Below are positions 7,076 to 15,537 of a DNA stretch of 64,000 nt, in pieces. The notes under the pieces are model-generated. The model saw only the letters and a program-made list of their open reading frames with translations. It ran no database searches and was not told the DNA's origin. The stretch is from 40-80 sp964503665 (GTDB lineage: Bacteria > Bacteroidota > Bacteroidia > Flavobacteriales_D > Crocinitomicaceae): the NCBI GenBank assembly GCA_964503665.1, contig CAZDAR010000004.1, positions 38,028-102,027 on the forward strand. Direction: 5' to 3'. A program made the position numbers and the translations under genes. Numbering within the stretch: the first letter of the stretch is position 1; each line of letters opens with the position of its first letter.

Positions 7076-10000
7076 ATGTTAAATAAAATCATAGAGTTCT
7101 CAATAAAGAACAAACTCATCGTAGGACTTTTCATCCTTGGCTTGATTGGTTATGGTAGTTATGAAGTAAGACATCTACCTATTGATGCGGTACCTGACAT
7201 CACAGATAATCAAGTACAAGTTATTACAATTGCTCCTGCACTTGGAGCTCCCGATGTAGAACGGTTTATTACATTCCCTATTGAACAAGCAAATAACAAT
7301 ATCCCTGGTTTAAAAGAACTACGAAGTTTTTCCCGTTTTGGCTTATCCGTTATAACAATTGTTTTTGATGAAAAAACAGATATTTATTGGGCAAGACAAC
7401 AGGTGGCGGAGCGGTTGCAACAAGCACAAGAGGAAATTCCTGATGGACTTGGCACTCCAACTTTAGCACCAATAACAACAGGTTTGGGTGAGATTTATCA
7501 ATACACCTTGCGAACAGAACCTGGATATGAAGACAAATACGACGCAATGGAATTACGTACGATTCAAGATTGGATTGTACGCAAGCAATTGTTGGGAGTT
7601 AAAGGTGTTGCTGAGGTAAGTAGTTTTGGTGGTTTGCTTAAACAGTATGAAATAGCCATTGAAACGGAAAAACTATTGGCTGCCAATATAACAATCAACG
7701 ATGTTTTTGCTGCACTTGAAAAAAACAATCAAAATACAGGTGGTGCATACATTGAGAAAGGACCAACCATTTTATTTATCCGAAGTGAAGGATTAGTTGG
7801 AAGTTTGGAAGACATCAATAATATAATCGTTAAAAACCTACCTAATGGAACACCACTCCTTATTCGTGATGTGGCTGAAGTAGGTTTCGGACATGCACCT
7901 AGGTATGGAGCAATGACATACAACGGCAAACAACAAGTGTCTGGTGCAGTTGTCATGATGCTAAAAGGAGCGAATAGCAATGAGGTCATTCAAAACATCA
8001 AGGAACGTGTTGAACTCATACAGAAAATGTTGCCGAAAGGTGTAATAATAGACCCTTTCTTGGACCGTACCAAAATGGTTAACAATGCCATCAGCACAGT
8101 GACTAAAAACCTATTGGAAGGCGCATTGATTGTGGTGTTTGTCTTGGTAATGTTCTTAGGGAATCTTCGAGCAGGATTATTGGTTGCTTCAGTGATTCCA
8201 TTGTCCATGCTGTTTGCTATTATTATGATGAACATCTTTGGTGTCAGTGGAAACTTGATGAGTTTAGGTGCCTTGGACTTTGGTTTAATTGTGGATGGTG
8301 CCGTGATTATCGTTGAAGCCGTCATGCATAAACTTTCCTATAATAAACGCTTGACCAAAATAACCCGATTATCACAGACAGAAATGGATCAATCGGTGAG
8401 TAAATCTGCGTCTAGAATGATGAACAGCGCTGTTTTTGGTCAAATCATCATTTTAATCGTGTACTTACCTATCCTCACTTTACAAGGTATTGAAGGGAAA
8501 ATGTTTAAACCAATGGCACAAACAGTTGCTTTTGCATTAATAGGTGCTTTTATTTTATCATTGACTTATATTCCTATGATGAGCACCTTGTTTTTGAGTA
8601 AAAAGATTTCACAAAAACCCACTTTTTCTGACCGAGTGATGAACCGTTTGTCACATTTTTTTCAAAAAGGATTAGTGGGCGTATTTCGCAAACAAAAGCT
8701 GGTAATTGGCTCTGTTCTTAGTTTATTCGTCATCTCTGTAGTTCTTTTGACACGCTTAGGCGGAGAGTTTATTCCTGCACTTCCAGAAGGTGACTTCGCT
8801 GTAGAAGTTCGCGTTTTACCAGGAAGTAACCTCAACACGTCTATTGAAGTGGTTTCAAAAGCATCTAAGATTATTTTGGAAAAATTTCCAGATGTAGAAA
8901 AAGTAGTTTCTAAGACTGGAAGTAGTGAAGTTCCTACCGACCCAATGCCTGTGGATGCATCTGACATGATTGTTATCTTAAAACCTCGAAAAGAATGGAC
9001 ATCAGCAAAAACTTATTCCGATTTAGAGGATAAAATGCTAAAAGAACTAGCAGTTATTTCAGGTGTTTCTTTCGGATTTCAATATCCTGTTGCGATGCGA
9101 TTTAATGAGTTAATTTCAGGCGCAAAACAAGACATCGTCTGTAAGATATTTGGTGAAGATTTAGACACACTCGCGTTCTATGCTAGTAAATTGGGTCGAA
9201 TTTCAAATACTGTGGAAGGAAGTGAAGGATTGTACGTGGAACCGGTTACAGGAATGCCACAAATCGTTATCCAATATAAGCGTGAGACAATTGCTCAGTA
9301 TGGATTAGCCATTAGTGATATCAACCGTGTGGTTAATGCTGCTTTTGCAGGAGAAAGTACTGGAATTGTATATGAAGGTGAAAAACGATTTGATTTGGTG
9401 GTTCGATTATCGGATGAAAAAAGAAAAGATCTTACGGATGTGCAAAATCTCTTGATAGCAACACCTAATGGCACACAAATCCCGTTAAATACTGTTGCAA
9501 ATGTAGACATCATTGATGGTCCAAATCAAATTCAGCGGGAGAACTCTCAACGTAGAATCATTGTGGGATTTAATGCTAGAGGAAGAGATATACAAAGTAT
9601 CGTAAGCGACTTACAGAAAAAGGTAGATGGGGAATTAAATTTACCTACTGGCTATCACATCACGTATGGTGGTGCTTTTGAAAATTTACAAGCGGCAAAA
9701 GATCGATTGCTTATAGCTGTTCCCGTTTCATTGATACTGATTTTCATATTGCTCTACTTTGCTTTCCATTCTATTAAACAAGGGTTATTGATTTACACTG
9801 CTATTCCACTTTCAGCAATAGGAGGTATTTTGGCTTTGTCAATCAGAGGTATTTCCTTCAGTGTCAGTGCAGGTATCGGATTTATCGCACTATTTGGTGT
9901 GGCTGTATTGAATGGAATCGTATTGGTGGCTGAGTTTAATCGATTAAAAGCAGAAGGTTATACGGATATCAAACGGATTGTCATTCAAGGAACAAAAGAA

Positions 10001-11431
10001 CGTTTACGACCAGTACTGATGACTTCTTTCGTAGCATCTTTAGGCTTCCTTCCAATGGCAATTAGTACAGGAGAAGGCGCAGAAGTGCAACGTCCTTTAG
10101 CAACAGTGGTGATTGGTGGATTGCTTTTGGCAACTTTCTTAACACTCTTTGTTTTGCCCTTGCTTTATTACATTTTTCATAAAGGAAAGCCACTCGCTAT
10201 AAAAGTGGGAACAGTTTCCATTCTTCTTCTTCTTTTAGGGGTATTTGCGACCACTTCCAATGTGAATGCACAAACGCCGATTACGTTAGAACAAGCAATC
10301 GATACTGCTTTGAGAAATAACCTTTCCGTTAAGAATGGACACTTACGCACGGAATATTATCGAGGTCTAATTAAATCAGGGTCAAACATTCCATCGACAA
10401 CCGTTTTTGGAGAATACGGACAAATGAATAGTTTTTACTCAGATACAAAACTGGGGATTTCTCAAACGATTAATTTTCCAACTGTGTACATCAAACAAAA
10501 AGCACTCTTGAATGAAGAGTGGAAAAGTAGTGTATTGAGTGTTGGCGTGAAAGAAGCACAATTGAAAAAACAGGTCTCGGAAGCGTTTTACACGTTGATT
10601 TATTTAGAACAGAAAAAGAAACTTTTACAAAAAACAGATTCACTTTTCGAATCATTTCTAGAGAAAGCAATACTGCGTTTTAATAACGGTGAAAGTAACA
10701 TTTTAGAAAAAGTAACCGCCGAAAATCAGCGTGGTCAAATTGCCTTACAGTTAATCCAATTGCAACAAGATAAAGATTTGTTACAGCTCCAATTTCAGCT
10801 ATTGTTGAATACGCGAACGGCCTATGTTCCCGATGAAAAAGAAAGGATTTTTAAGGAAATTCTGGTCGTGGATTCTAAACAATTAGCCAATCATCCTGCT
10901 TTGCAATACTTGAAACAACAAGAACAAATAGCGATGTCAACTACCAAAGTGGAGCGTTCAAAGTTATTACCTGATTTGAATCTCGGCTATTCGGTTATGG
11001 GAATGCGAGGAATGGGAGCGGATGATAAGACCTACAATAGCGCACTCCGTTTTCACTCGGTACAATTAGGAGTAGGAATTCCCATTTTCAATGGAGGACA
11101 GAAAGCGCGGATTAAATCATCGAGAACAAATGAACTGATTGTAGCGAACGAATATGAAGTGAATTTAAAGGCTTTTGAAACTTCCTATTTGTCTGTCATG
11201 AAACAATATCAGTTGTTGGAAGATGCGGTTCATTATTATGAAAACACGGCATTGAAAAATGTAGGAATGATTATTAAAACAGCGAATCAACAATTTCAAA
11301 GCGGAGAAATCAATTACTTAGAATGGGTGTTATTAATGAATCAAGTGACGAGTATTCAGAGTGACTACATAGAAACATTGAAAAACAGGAATAAGGCTGT
11401 TATCGAATTGAAATTTTATTTAAATAATTAA
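7076..11431 (+). CDS. czcA: CzcA/CusA-family heavy-metal RND pump fused to a TolC-like outer-membrane domain
   Basis: A 1451-residue fusion. Residues 1 to about 1035 are a complete heavy-metal RND transporter of the inner membrane: N-terminal TM, two periplasmic loops and TM bundles. The fourth-TM motif DFGLIVDGAVIIVEA carries the acidic proton-relay residues and is of the Zn/Co/Cd (HME1/2) type rather than the Cu/Ag type. A hydrophobic stretch follows (about 1040-1062, ILLLLLGVFATTSNVNAQ) that looks like a retained signal peptide. From about 1063 to the end is a TolC/CzcC-like outer-membrane factor starting ITLEQAIDTALRNN, with long coiled-coil helices. A plain RND pump is about 1030-1050 residues. 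The fusion is known in Bacteroidota. Substrate preference is inferred from one motif. The adaptor follows after 12 bp. Confidence 0.93.
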   Translation: MLNKIIEFSIKNKLIVGLFILGLIGYGSYEVRHLPIDAVPDITDNQVQVITIAPALGAPDVERFITFPIEQANNNIPGLKELRSFSRFGLSVITIVFDEKTDIYWARQQVAERLQQAQEEIPDGLGTPTLAPITTGLGEIYQYTLRTEPGYEDKYDAMELRTIQDWIVRKQLLGVKGVAEVSSFGGLLKQYEIAIETEKLLAANITINDVFAALEKNNQNTGGAYIEKGPTILFIRSEGLVGSLEDINNIIVKNLPNGTPLLIRDVAEVGFGHAPRYGAMTYNGKQQVSGAVVMMLKGANSNEVIQNIKERVELIQKMLPKGVIIDPFLDRTKMVNNAISTVTKNLLEGALIVVFVLVMFLGNLRAGLLVASVIPLSMLFAIIMMNIFGVSGNLMSLGALDFGLIVDGAVIIVEAVMHKLSYNKRLTKITRLSQTEMDQSVSKSASRMMNSAVFGQIIILIVYLPILTLQGIEGKMFKPMAQTVAFALIGAFILSLTYIPMMSTLFLSKKISQKPTFSDRVMNRLSHFFQKGLVGVFRKQKLVIGSVLSLFVISVVLLTRLGGEFIPALPEGDFAVEVRVLPGSNLNTSIEVVSKASKIILEKFPDVEKVVSKTGSSEVPTDPMPVDASDMIVILKPRKEWTSAKTYSDLEDKMLKELAVISGVSFGFQYPVAMRFNELISGAKQDIVCKIFGEDLDTLAFYASKLGRISNTVEGSEGLYVEPVTGMPQIVIQYKRETIAQYGLAISDINRVVNAAFAGESTGIVYEGEKRFDLVVRLSDEKRKDLTDVQNLLIATPNGTQIPLNTVANVDIIDGPNQIQRENSQRRIIVGFNARGRDIQSIVSDLQKKVDGELNLPTGYHITYGGAFENLQAAKDRLLIAVPVSLILIFILLYFAFHSIKQGLLIYTAIPLSAIGGILALSIRGISFSVSAGIGFIALFGVAVLNGIVLVAEFNRLKAEGYTDIKRIVIQGTKERLRPVLMTSFVASLGFLPMAISTGEGAEVQRPLATVVIGGLLLATFLTLFVLPLLYYIFHKGKPLAIKVGTVSILLLLLGVFATTSNVNAQTPITLEQAIDTALRNNLSVKNGHLRTEYYRGLIKSGSNIPSTTVFGEYGQMNSFYSDTKLGISQTINFPTVYIKQKALLNEEWKSSVLSVGVKEAQLKKQVSEAFYTLIYLEQKKKLLQKTDSLFESFLEKAILRFNNGESNILEKVTAENQRGQIALQLIQLQQDKDLLQLQFQLLLNTRTAYVPDEKERIFKEILVVDSKQLANHPALQYLKQQEQIAMSTTKVERSKLLPDLNLGYSVMGMRGMGADDKTYNSALRFHSVQLGVGIPIFNGGQKARIKSSRTNELIVANEYEVNLKAFETSYLSVMKQYQLLEDAVHYYENTALKNVGMIIKTANQQFQSGEINYLEWVLLMNQVTSIQSDYIETLKNRNKAVIELKFYLNN

Positions 11432-11443
11432 AAAATAGAACGA

Positions 11444-12577
11444 ATGAAAAAATTAATCATCCTTCTAAATTTGTTGCTGTTACTCGTAGCGTGTAATAGC
11501 AAGCAAGTGACGGAGCAGACTGCTCCAGAGGACTTAAATGAAAGTAGTATCACGTTGACCGATGCGCAATATAAAAATGCCGGATTAGAAATAGGTCAAC
11601 TGGAAACACGCACTATTTCTTCTGTGCTCAAGCTCAATGGGAAAATTGATGTGCCACCGCAAAGTTTAATTTCTATTAGTGTTCCCTTAGGCGGTTATTT
11701 AAAATCGACTAAATTGTTACCTGGAATGCATGTCTTAAAAGGAGAAGTATTAGCAGTATTGGAAGATCCACAATACATTGAATTGCAACAAGAATATTTG
11801 ACTGCAAAAGCGCAATTTGCATTTGACGAAGCAGAATACAATCGTCAGAAAGAATTAAATCAGAGTAAAGCAAGTAGCGACAAATTTTTTGAGCAGGTGA
11901 AAGCTACCTACCAATCCCATTATGTATTGATAAAGGCACTGGAACAAAAGCTGCGATTGATTGGTTTAAATCCCGATAAATTGACCGCTAATTCAATCTC
12001 TCGAAGCATTAGCATTCATTCGCCGATTAATGGATTTGTGTCTGCAGTCAATGTGAATATTGGTAAATATGTCACTCCAAGTGATGTTTTATTTGAATTA
12101 GTCGATCCAACGGATATCCATTTGGCGTTAACTGTGTTTGATAAAGACATCTCTAAATTAACGATTGGGCAAAAACTATTTGCGTTTACTAATACACATC
12201 CCGAACAAAAACATGAAGGCGAAATTATTCTTATTAGCAAAAACCTATCGAATGATAATGCGGTGCAAGTACACTGTCGTTTTGAGAAATACGACAAAAC
12301 GCTTTTACCAGGAATGTTTATGAATGCGACGATTGAGTTGTTAGAGAATGATGTGACCGCTTTGCCTGAAGAAGCGATTGTGCGCTATGAAAATAAACAC
12401 TATGCGTACATCGCAAATGGTAAGCATCAATTTGAAATGCAAGAAGTCCAAGTTGGTGATTCAGAAAATGGCTTTACTGAAATTCTAAATGCAGAGCAGT
12501 TTAAAGGAAAGACGTTCGTAGTGAAAGGCGCTTATCAGCTTTTAATGGCTATTAAAAACACCAGCGATGAGGAATGA
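11444..12577 (+). CDS. Periplasmic adaptor lipoprotein of the RND metal pump (CzcB/CusB-like)
   Basis: A 377-residue membrane-fusion protein that bridges the inner-membrane pump and the outer-membrane channel. The N terminus is a lipoprotein signal ending LLLLVACNSK, with the lipidated Cys at residue 17. The first barrel/lipoyl half-motif (PLGGYLKSTKLLPGMHVLKGEVLAVLEDPQ) lies at about 83-113, the helical hairpin at about 114-175, the second lipoyl half (SPINGFVSAVNVNIGKYV) at about 193-210, then beta-barrel and membrane-proximal domains. Its stop is followed by a short hairpin and then a bidirectional terminator. It lies 12 bp after the pump and must be cotranscribed with it. There is no sign of metal-binding His/Met clusters at the N terminus. 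Confidence 0.9.
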   Translation: MKKLIILLNLLLLLVACNSKQVTEQTAPEDLNESSITLTDAQYKNAGLEIGQLETRTISSVLKLNGKIDVPPQSLISISVPLGGYLKSTKLLPGMHVLKGEVLAVLEDPQYIELQQEYLTAKAQFAFDEAEYNRQKELNQSKASSDKFFEQVKATYQSHYVLIKALEQKLRLIGLNPDKLTANSISRSISIHSPINGFVSAVNVNIGKYVTPSDVLFELVDPTDIHLALTVFDKDISKLTIGQKLFAFTNTHPEQKHEGEIILISKNLSNDNAVQVHCRFEKYDKTLLPGMFMNATIELLENDVTALPEEAIVRYENKHYAYIANGKHQFEMQEVQVGDSENGFTEILNAEQFKGKTFVVKGAYQLLMAIKNTSDEE

Positions 12578-12660
12578 TTTTGAAGAATAGGTTTCCTCCT
12601 TCGGAGGAGGAAAAAACTAAATAAGTATTAAAAATTCTACTTTAAAATCGTTAAGCTTTA

Positions 12661-12710
12661 AATAATAAAACGTCAGCGAAGAAATTATTCTTCGCTGGCG
12701 TTTTATTATT
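12661..12710. terminator. Bidirectional terminator between convergent genes
   Basis: A near-perfect 21-bp stem (12661-12681 with 12690-12710, one G-T pair, 8-base loop). A-rich sequence lies on its left flank and T-rich on its right, so it can terminate both the plus-strand efflux operon and the minus-strand persulfide dioxygenase gene. Confidence 0.85.
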
Positions 12711-12732
12711 TTATTCGATTAAAATTACTGTT

Positions 12733-14139
12733 TCAACTTCTTGAACAAGCACTTTCTTCGATTGGTAAATCGGTGCATTTAATAGCTCCAAAACCACCAG
12801 CAATGTCAACAACGTTATGAGTCCCTCTACCTTTTAGAATGGAAGCACAGATTAAAGAACGATAACCGCCAGCGCAGTGAATGTAGAAAGGCTCATCCTT
12901 AGGGAATTCATCGTAACGCTCGTTCATTGTTTCCAATGGTAAAAGATTAACATTTTTCAAATGTCCTGCATTGTATTCGCCTTCGTTACGAACGTCGATG
13001 ATTTTGTATTTTGTTTCTTTGCTTTCTTTCGCAAATTCTTCGGCTGAAATAGAGCGAATAGAATCTACTTCTTTTCCAGCTTTAGCCCAAGCATCCATAC
13101 CGCCTTTTAAATAGCCGAGCGTGTTGTCAAAGCCGACGCGTGCTAAGCGGGTAACTGTTTCCTCTTCTCTTCCTTCAGGGCAAACTAATAAGATATTTTG
13201 TTTTACATCTTTTATAATCGCTCCAACCCAAGGAGCAAAACTTCCGTCAATTCCAATGTAAACTGTTTTTGGGATAAATCCTTTGACAAACTCTTCTGCC
13301 GAACGAACGTCTAAAATGATTGCCTCTTCTTCATTAGCAATGTATTCAAATTCTTCTGGATTAAGTGCCCTAGTTCCTCTCTCTAATACATCGTCAATAG
13401 ATAAACCTCCGCTTTTATTTAACATTACACTGGTAGGGAAATAAGCTGGCGGTTTAGCTAAACCACTTGTTACTTCGGTAATGAATTCTTCTTTTGTCAT
13501 ATCAGCACGAAGCGCATAGTTGGTCTGTTTTTGTTCTCCTAACGTTCCAACAGTCTCTTTGGACATACTTTTCCCACAAGCAGAACCAGCACCGTGACCA
13601 GGATAGATAATTAAATCATCTCCTAAAGGCATAATCTTCGTGCGTAGAGAATCGTATAGCATTCCTGCTAAATCTTCGATGGTTAAATCTGCTCCTTTTT
13701 GTGCTAAGTCTGGACGACCAACATCACCTAGAAATAACGTGTCGCCACTAAAAAGCGCATGTTCCTTTCCGTTTTCGTCAATCAATAAATAACTCGTACT
13801 CTCCATGGTGTGACCAGGAGTATGTAAAGCTTTAATTTTGACCTTTCCTAATTCAAAGATTTGGTTGTCTTCTGCTTCAATCATATCGAATTCAGTAACT
13901 GCCGTTGGACCGTAGACAATCTTTGCGCCCGTTTTTTGCGCTAACGCCACGTGACCGCTCACGAAATCGGCATGAAAATGTGTTTCAAAAATGTATTTTA
14001 TTTTGGCGTTATCAGCATTCGCTCGATCTATGTAAGGTTGTACTTCTCTTAGCGGATCTATGATTGCCACTTCTCCTTCGCTCATGATGTAGTAAGCGCC
14101 TTGCGCTAAACATCCAGTATATATTTGTTCTATTCTCAT
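12733..14139 (-). CDS. CstB-like persulfide dioxygenase: metallo-beta-lactamase fold plus two rhodanese domains
   Basis: A 468-residue cytosolic protein. Residues 1-240 are a glyoxalase-II/ETHE1-type metallo-hydrolase with the iron-site motif THFHADFVSGH (about 53-63), the later HTPGHT, and GDTLFLGDVGRPDL. Residues about 255-355 form a first rhodanese domain with VCPEGREEE at the loop position. Residues about 365-460 form a second with the catalytic-looking HCAGGYRS. Enzymes of this layout oxidise glutathione or low-molecular-weight persulfides and move sulfane sulfur, as CstB does in Staphylococcus. Position 58-59 reads Asp-Phe where classical ETHE1 has Asp-His, which is usual for this subfamily. 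It is a single gene with no sulfide regulator next to it. A role in sulfide or persulfide detoxification is inferred. Confidence 0.85.
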   Translation of the reverse strand: MRIEQIYTGCLAQGAYYIMSEGEVAIIDPLREVQPYIDRANADNAKIKYIFETHFHADFVSGHVALAQKTGAKIVYGPTAVTEFDMIEAEDNQIFELGKVKIKALHTPGHTMESTSYLLIDENGKEHALFSGDTLFLGDVGRPDLAQKGADLTIEDLAGMLYDSLRTKIMPLGDDLIIYPGHGAGSACGKSMSKETVGTLGEQKQTNYALRADMTKEEFITEVTSGLAKPPAYFPTSVMLNKSGGLSIDDVLERGTRALNPEEFEYIANEEEAIILDVRSAEEFVKGFIPKTVYIGIDGSFAPWVGAIIKDVKQNILLVCPEGREEETVTRLARVGFDNTLGYLKGGMDAWAKAGKEVDSIRSISAEEFAKESKETKYKIIDVRNEGEYNAGHLKNVNLLPLETMNERYDEFPKDEPFYIHCAGGYRSLICASILKGRGTHNVVDIAGGFGAIKCTDLPIEESACSRS

Positions 14140-14315
14140 AATGATTACATTTTACACAAAGATATTCAATCTTTAATTATGCTACAATAATAACCGTCAC
14201 CAGTCTGTTAAATTTGGTTGAATTTAAATGGGTTTTTAAGATTTTTCATCAAGTTTCCTCCATGAATTTTGTTAAGAGTCCTCAGAGAAAGCATTGTGTT
14301 CTTGTAGTTTAAAAA

Positions 14316-14882
14316 CTACTGAAAACTATAAACACTTTTTGGTGTAACGCAATAATGCAATGGAATATCATTCGAGTGAACTTCGTCTATTTCAACCACT
14401 TCATCGAAGAAACTTAGTCCGATAAAAACACATTCTTTTTTACATTGCGAAAGAAAACGATCGTAAAACCCTTTTCCATACCCAATTCGGTAACCTTCCT
14501 TGTCAAATCCAAGTAGTGGAACGAAAACGACATCCATTTCTTGTGGTGTAATTTCAATCCCGTATTTCGGTTCTGGAATGCCATATTTTGAGATTTCTAT
14601 TTGTTGCTCATCTTCATAAAGAAAGTGTGTCATTTCAGCTGTGGTAAACTCGGATTTAGATATGGTAATCTTGCATTGTAATGCGAGTAATTTATGGAGT
14701 AGAGTAGTGGTTTCTATTTCTTTTTTAGAAGCAATGCTCAAGAATAAACTAATCGTTTGTTGAGAGAGATTAAAATACTGTAAAACACGGTTGCTAATCT
14801 CCTGTGAGAGTTGTTTAATTTCGGTATCTGTTAATACGTTTCTCTTTTCGGTGTAAAGTTTTCTTAATTCTTCCTTCTTCAT
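14316..14882 (-). CDS. 5-formyltetrahydrofolate cyclo-ligase
   Basis: A 188-residue enzyme of one-carbon metabolism that converts 5-formyl-THF to 5,10-methenyl-THF using ATP. The family signature is clear: VPLLGFDKEGYRIGYGKG at about 131-148, followed by FYDRFL, forms the folate/ATP site. The basic N terminus (KKEELRKLYTEKRNVL) is also typical. The length is normal, and there is no signal or membrane segment. It stands alone on the minus strand between the CstB-like gene (176 bp away) and yqeY (154 bp away, with a terminator in between). The 176-bp gap below it (14140-14315) shows nothing recognisable. Confidence 0.93.
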   Translation of the reverse strand: MKKEELRKLYTEKRNVLTDTEIKQLSQEISNRVLQYFNLSQQTISLFLSIASKKEIETTTLLHKLLALQCKITISKSEFTTAEMTHFLYEDEQQIEISKYGIPEPKYGIEITPQEMDVVFVPLLGFDKEGYRIGYGKGFYDRFLSQCKKECVFIGLSFFDEVVEIDEVHSNDIPLHYCVTPKSVYSFQ

Positions 14883-14971
14883 CGGTGTAATTGTTAGCGT
14901 TTAGTATTATAACAGCTAAAGTAAAAAATTCAATGGGAGTATTCAACAAGAATCCACTATTTCCTAAAATT

Positions 14972-14996
14972 AAAAAAGCCTGTGAATTTCACAGGC
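14972..14996 (-). terminator. Terminator at the end of the division/yqeY transcript
   Basis: On the minus strand GCCTGTG (14996-14990) pairs with CACAGGC (14984-14978) over a 5-base loop and is followed by six T. It lies 41 bases after the yqeY stop and is the first terminator seen downstream of mraZ. Confidence 0.8.
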
Positions 14997-15036
14997 CTTT
15001 CCAAAACAAGTTGCATCTCTTCGATGCGTGAGGTAA

Positions 15037-15483
15037 TTATTGCAGTAATTCTTTTACTATTGTTGAAATTAGCTTTCCGTCTGCTTTTCCTGCTAATTCA
15101 GACGATAAGACGCCCATTACTTTTCCCATGTCTTTCATTGTAGAAGCACCCGTACTATCAATGGTTTTTTGAACCGCTTGACGTACTTCATCTTCCGACA
15201 TCATAGTAGGTAAGTAGGTTTCAATCACTTGCGCCTGAAACAATTCTTCTTCCGCTAAATCTTCTCTATTTTGTTGTTTGTACAATTCGTATGTTTCCAT
15301 TCGTTGTTTGTACAATTTCATACATATTTTAATCGCTGTTTCTTCGCTTACTTCATCACCTTGACCTGAAGTTGCTTCTAAAAGTAACTTTGATTTAATG
15401 TCTCTTAACGCAGCTAATTTTTCTTTTTCTCTTGCCAACATCGCTTTTTTGATGTCTGCATTTATGATATCTGTAAAATTCAT
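15037..15483 (-). CDS. yqeY: GatB/YqeY domain protein
   Basis: A 148-residue helical protein matching the YqeY family, which is related to the tail domain of the GatB amidotransferase subunit. Visible motifs are LAALRDIKSKLLLEAT near the N terminus, IETYLPTMMSEDEV in the middle, and DMGKVMGVLSSELAGKADGK near the end. The exact role is unknown; a link to tRNA-dependent amidation is inferred from homology only. It lies 54 bp after ftsZ on the same strand and before the terminator, so it is probably the last gene of the division operon, a common place for it in Bacteroidota. Confidence 0.9.
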   Translation of the reverse strand: MNFTDIINADIKKAMLAREKEKLAALRDIKSKLLLEATSGQGDEVSEETAIKICMKLYKQRMETYELYKQQNREDLAEEELFQAQVIETYLPTMMSEDEVRQAVQKTIDSTGASTMKDMGKVMGVLSSELAGKADGKLISTIVKELLQ

Positions 15484-15537
15484 TTTTTTATTTTAAGAGT
15501 TTGTTGATTCGATAGGTGATATTACTTTAATATACTA

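Noticed and set aside
12592..12613. Hairpin TTTCCTCC...GGAGGAAA after the adaptor gene as a terminator
   Set aside because: It is followed by A rather than T on the plus strand. The real terminator is the 21-bp stem at 12661-12710.
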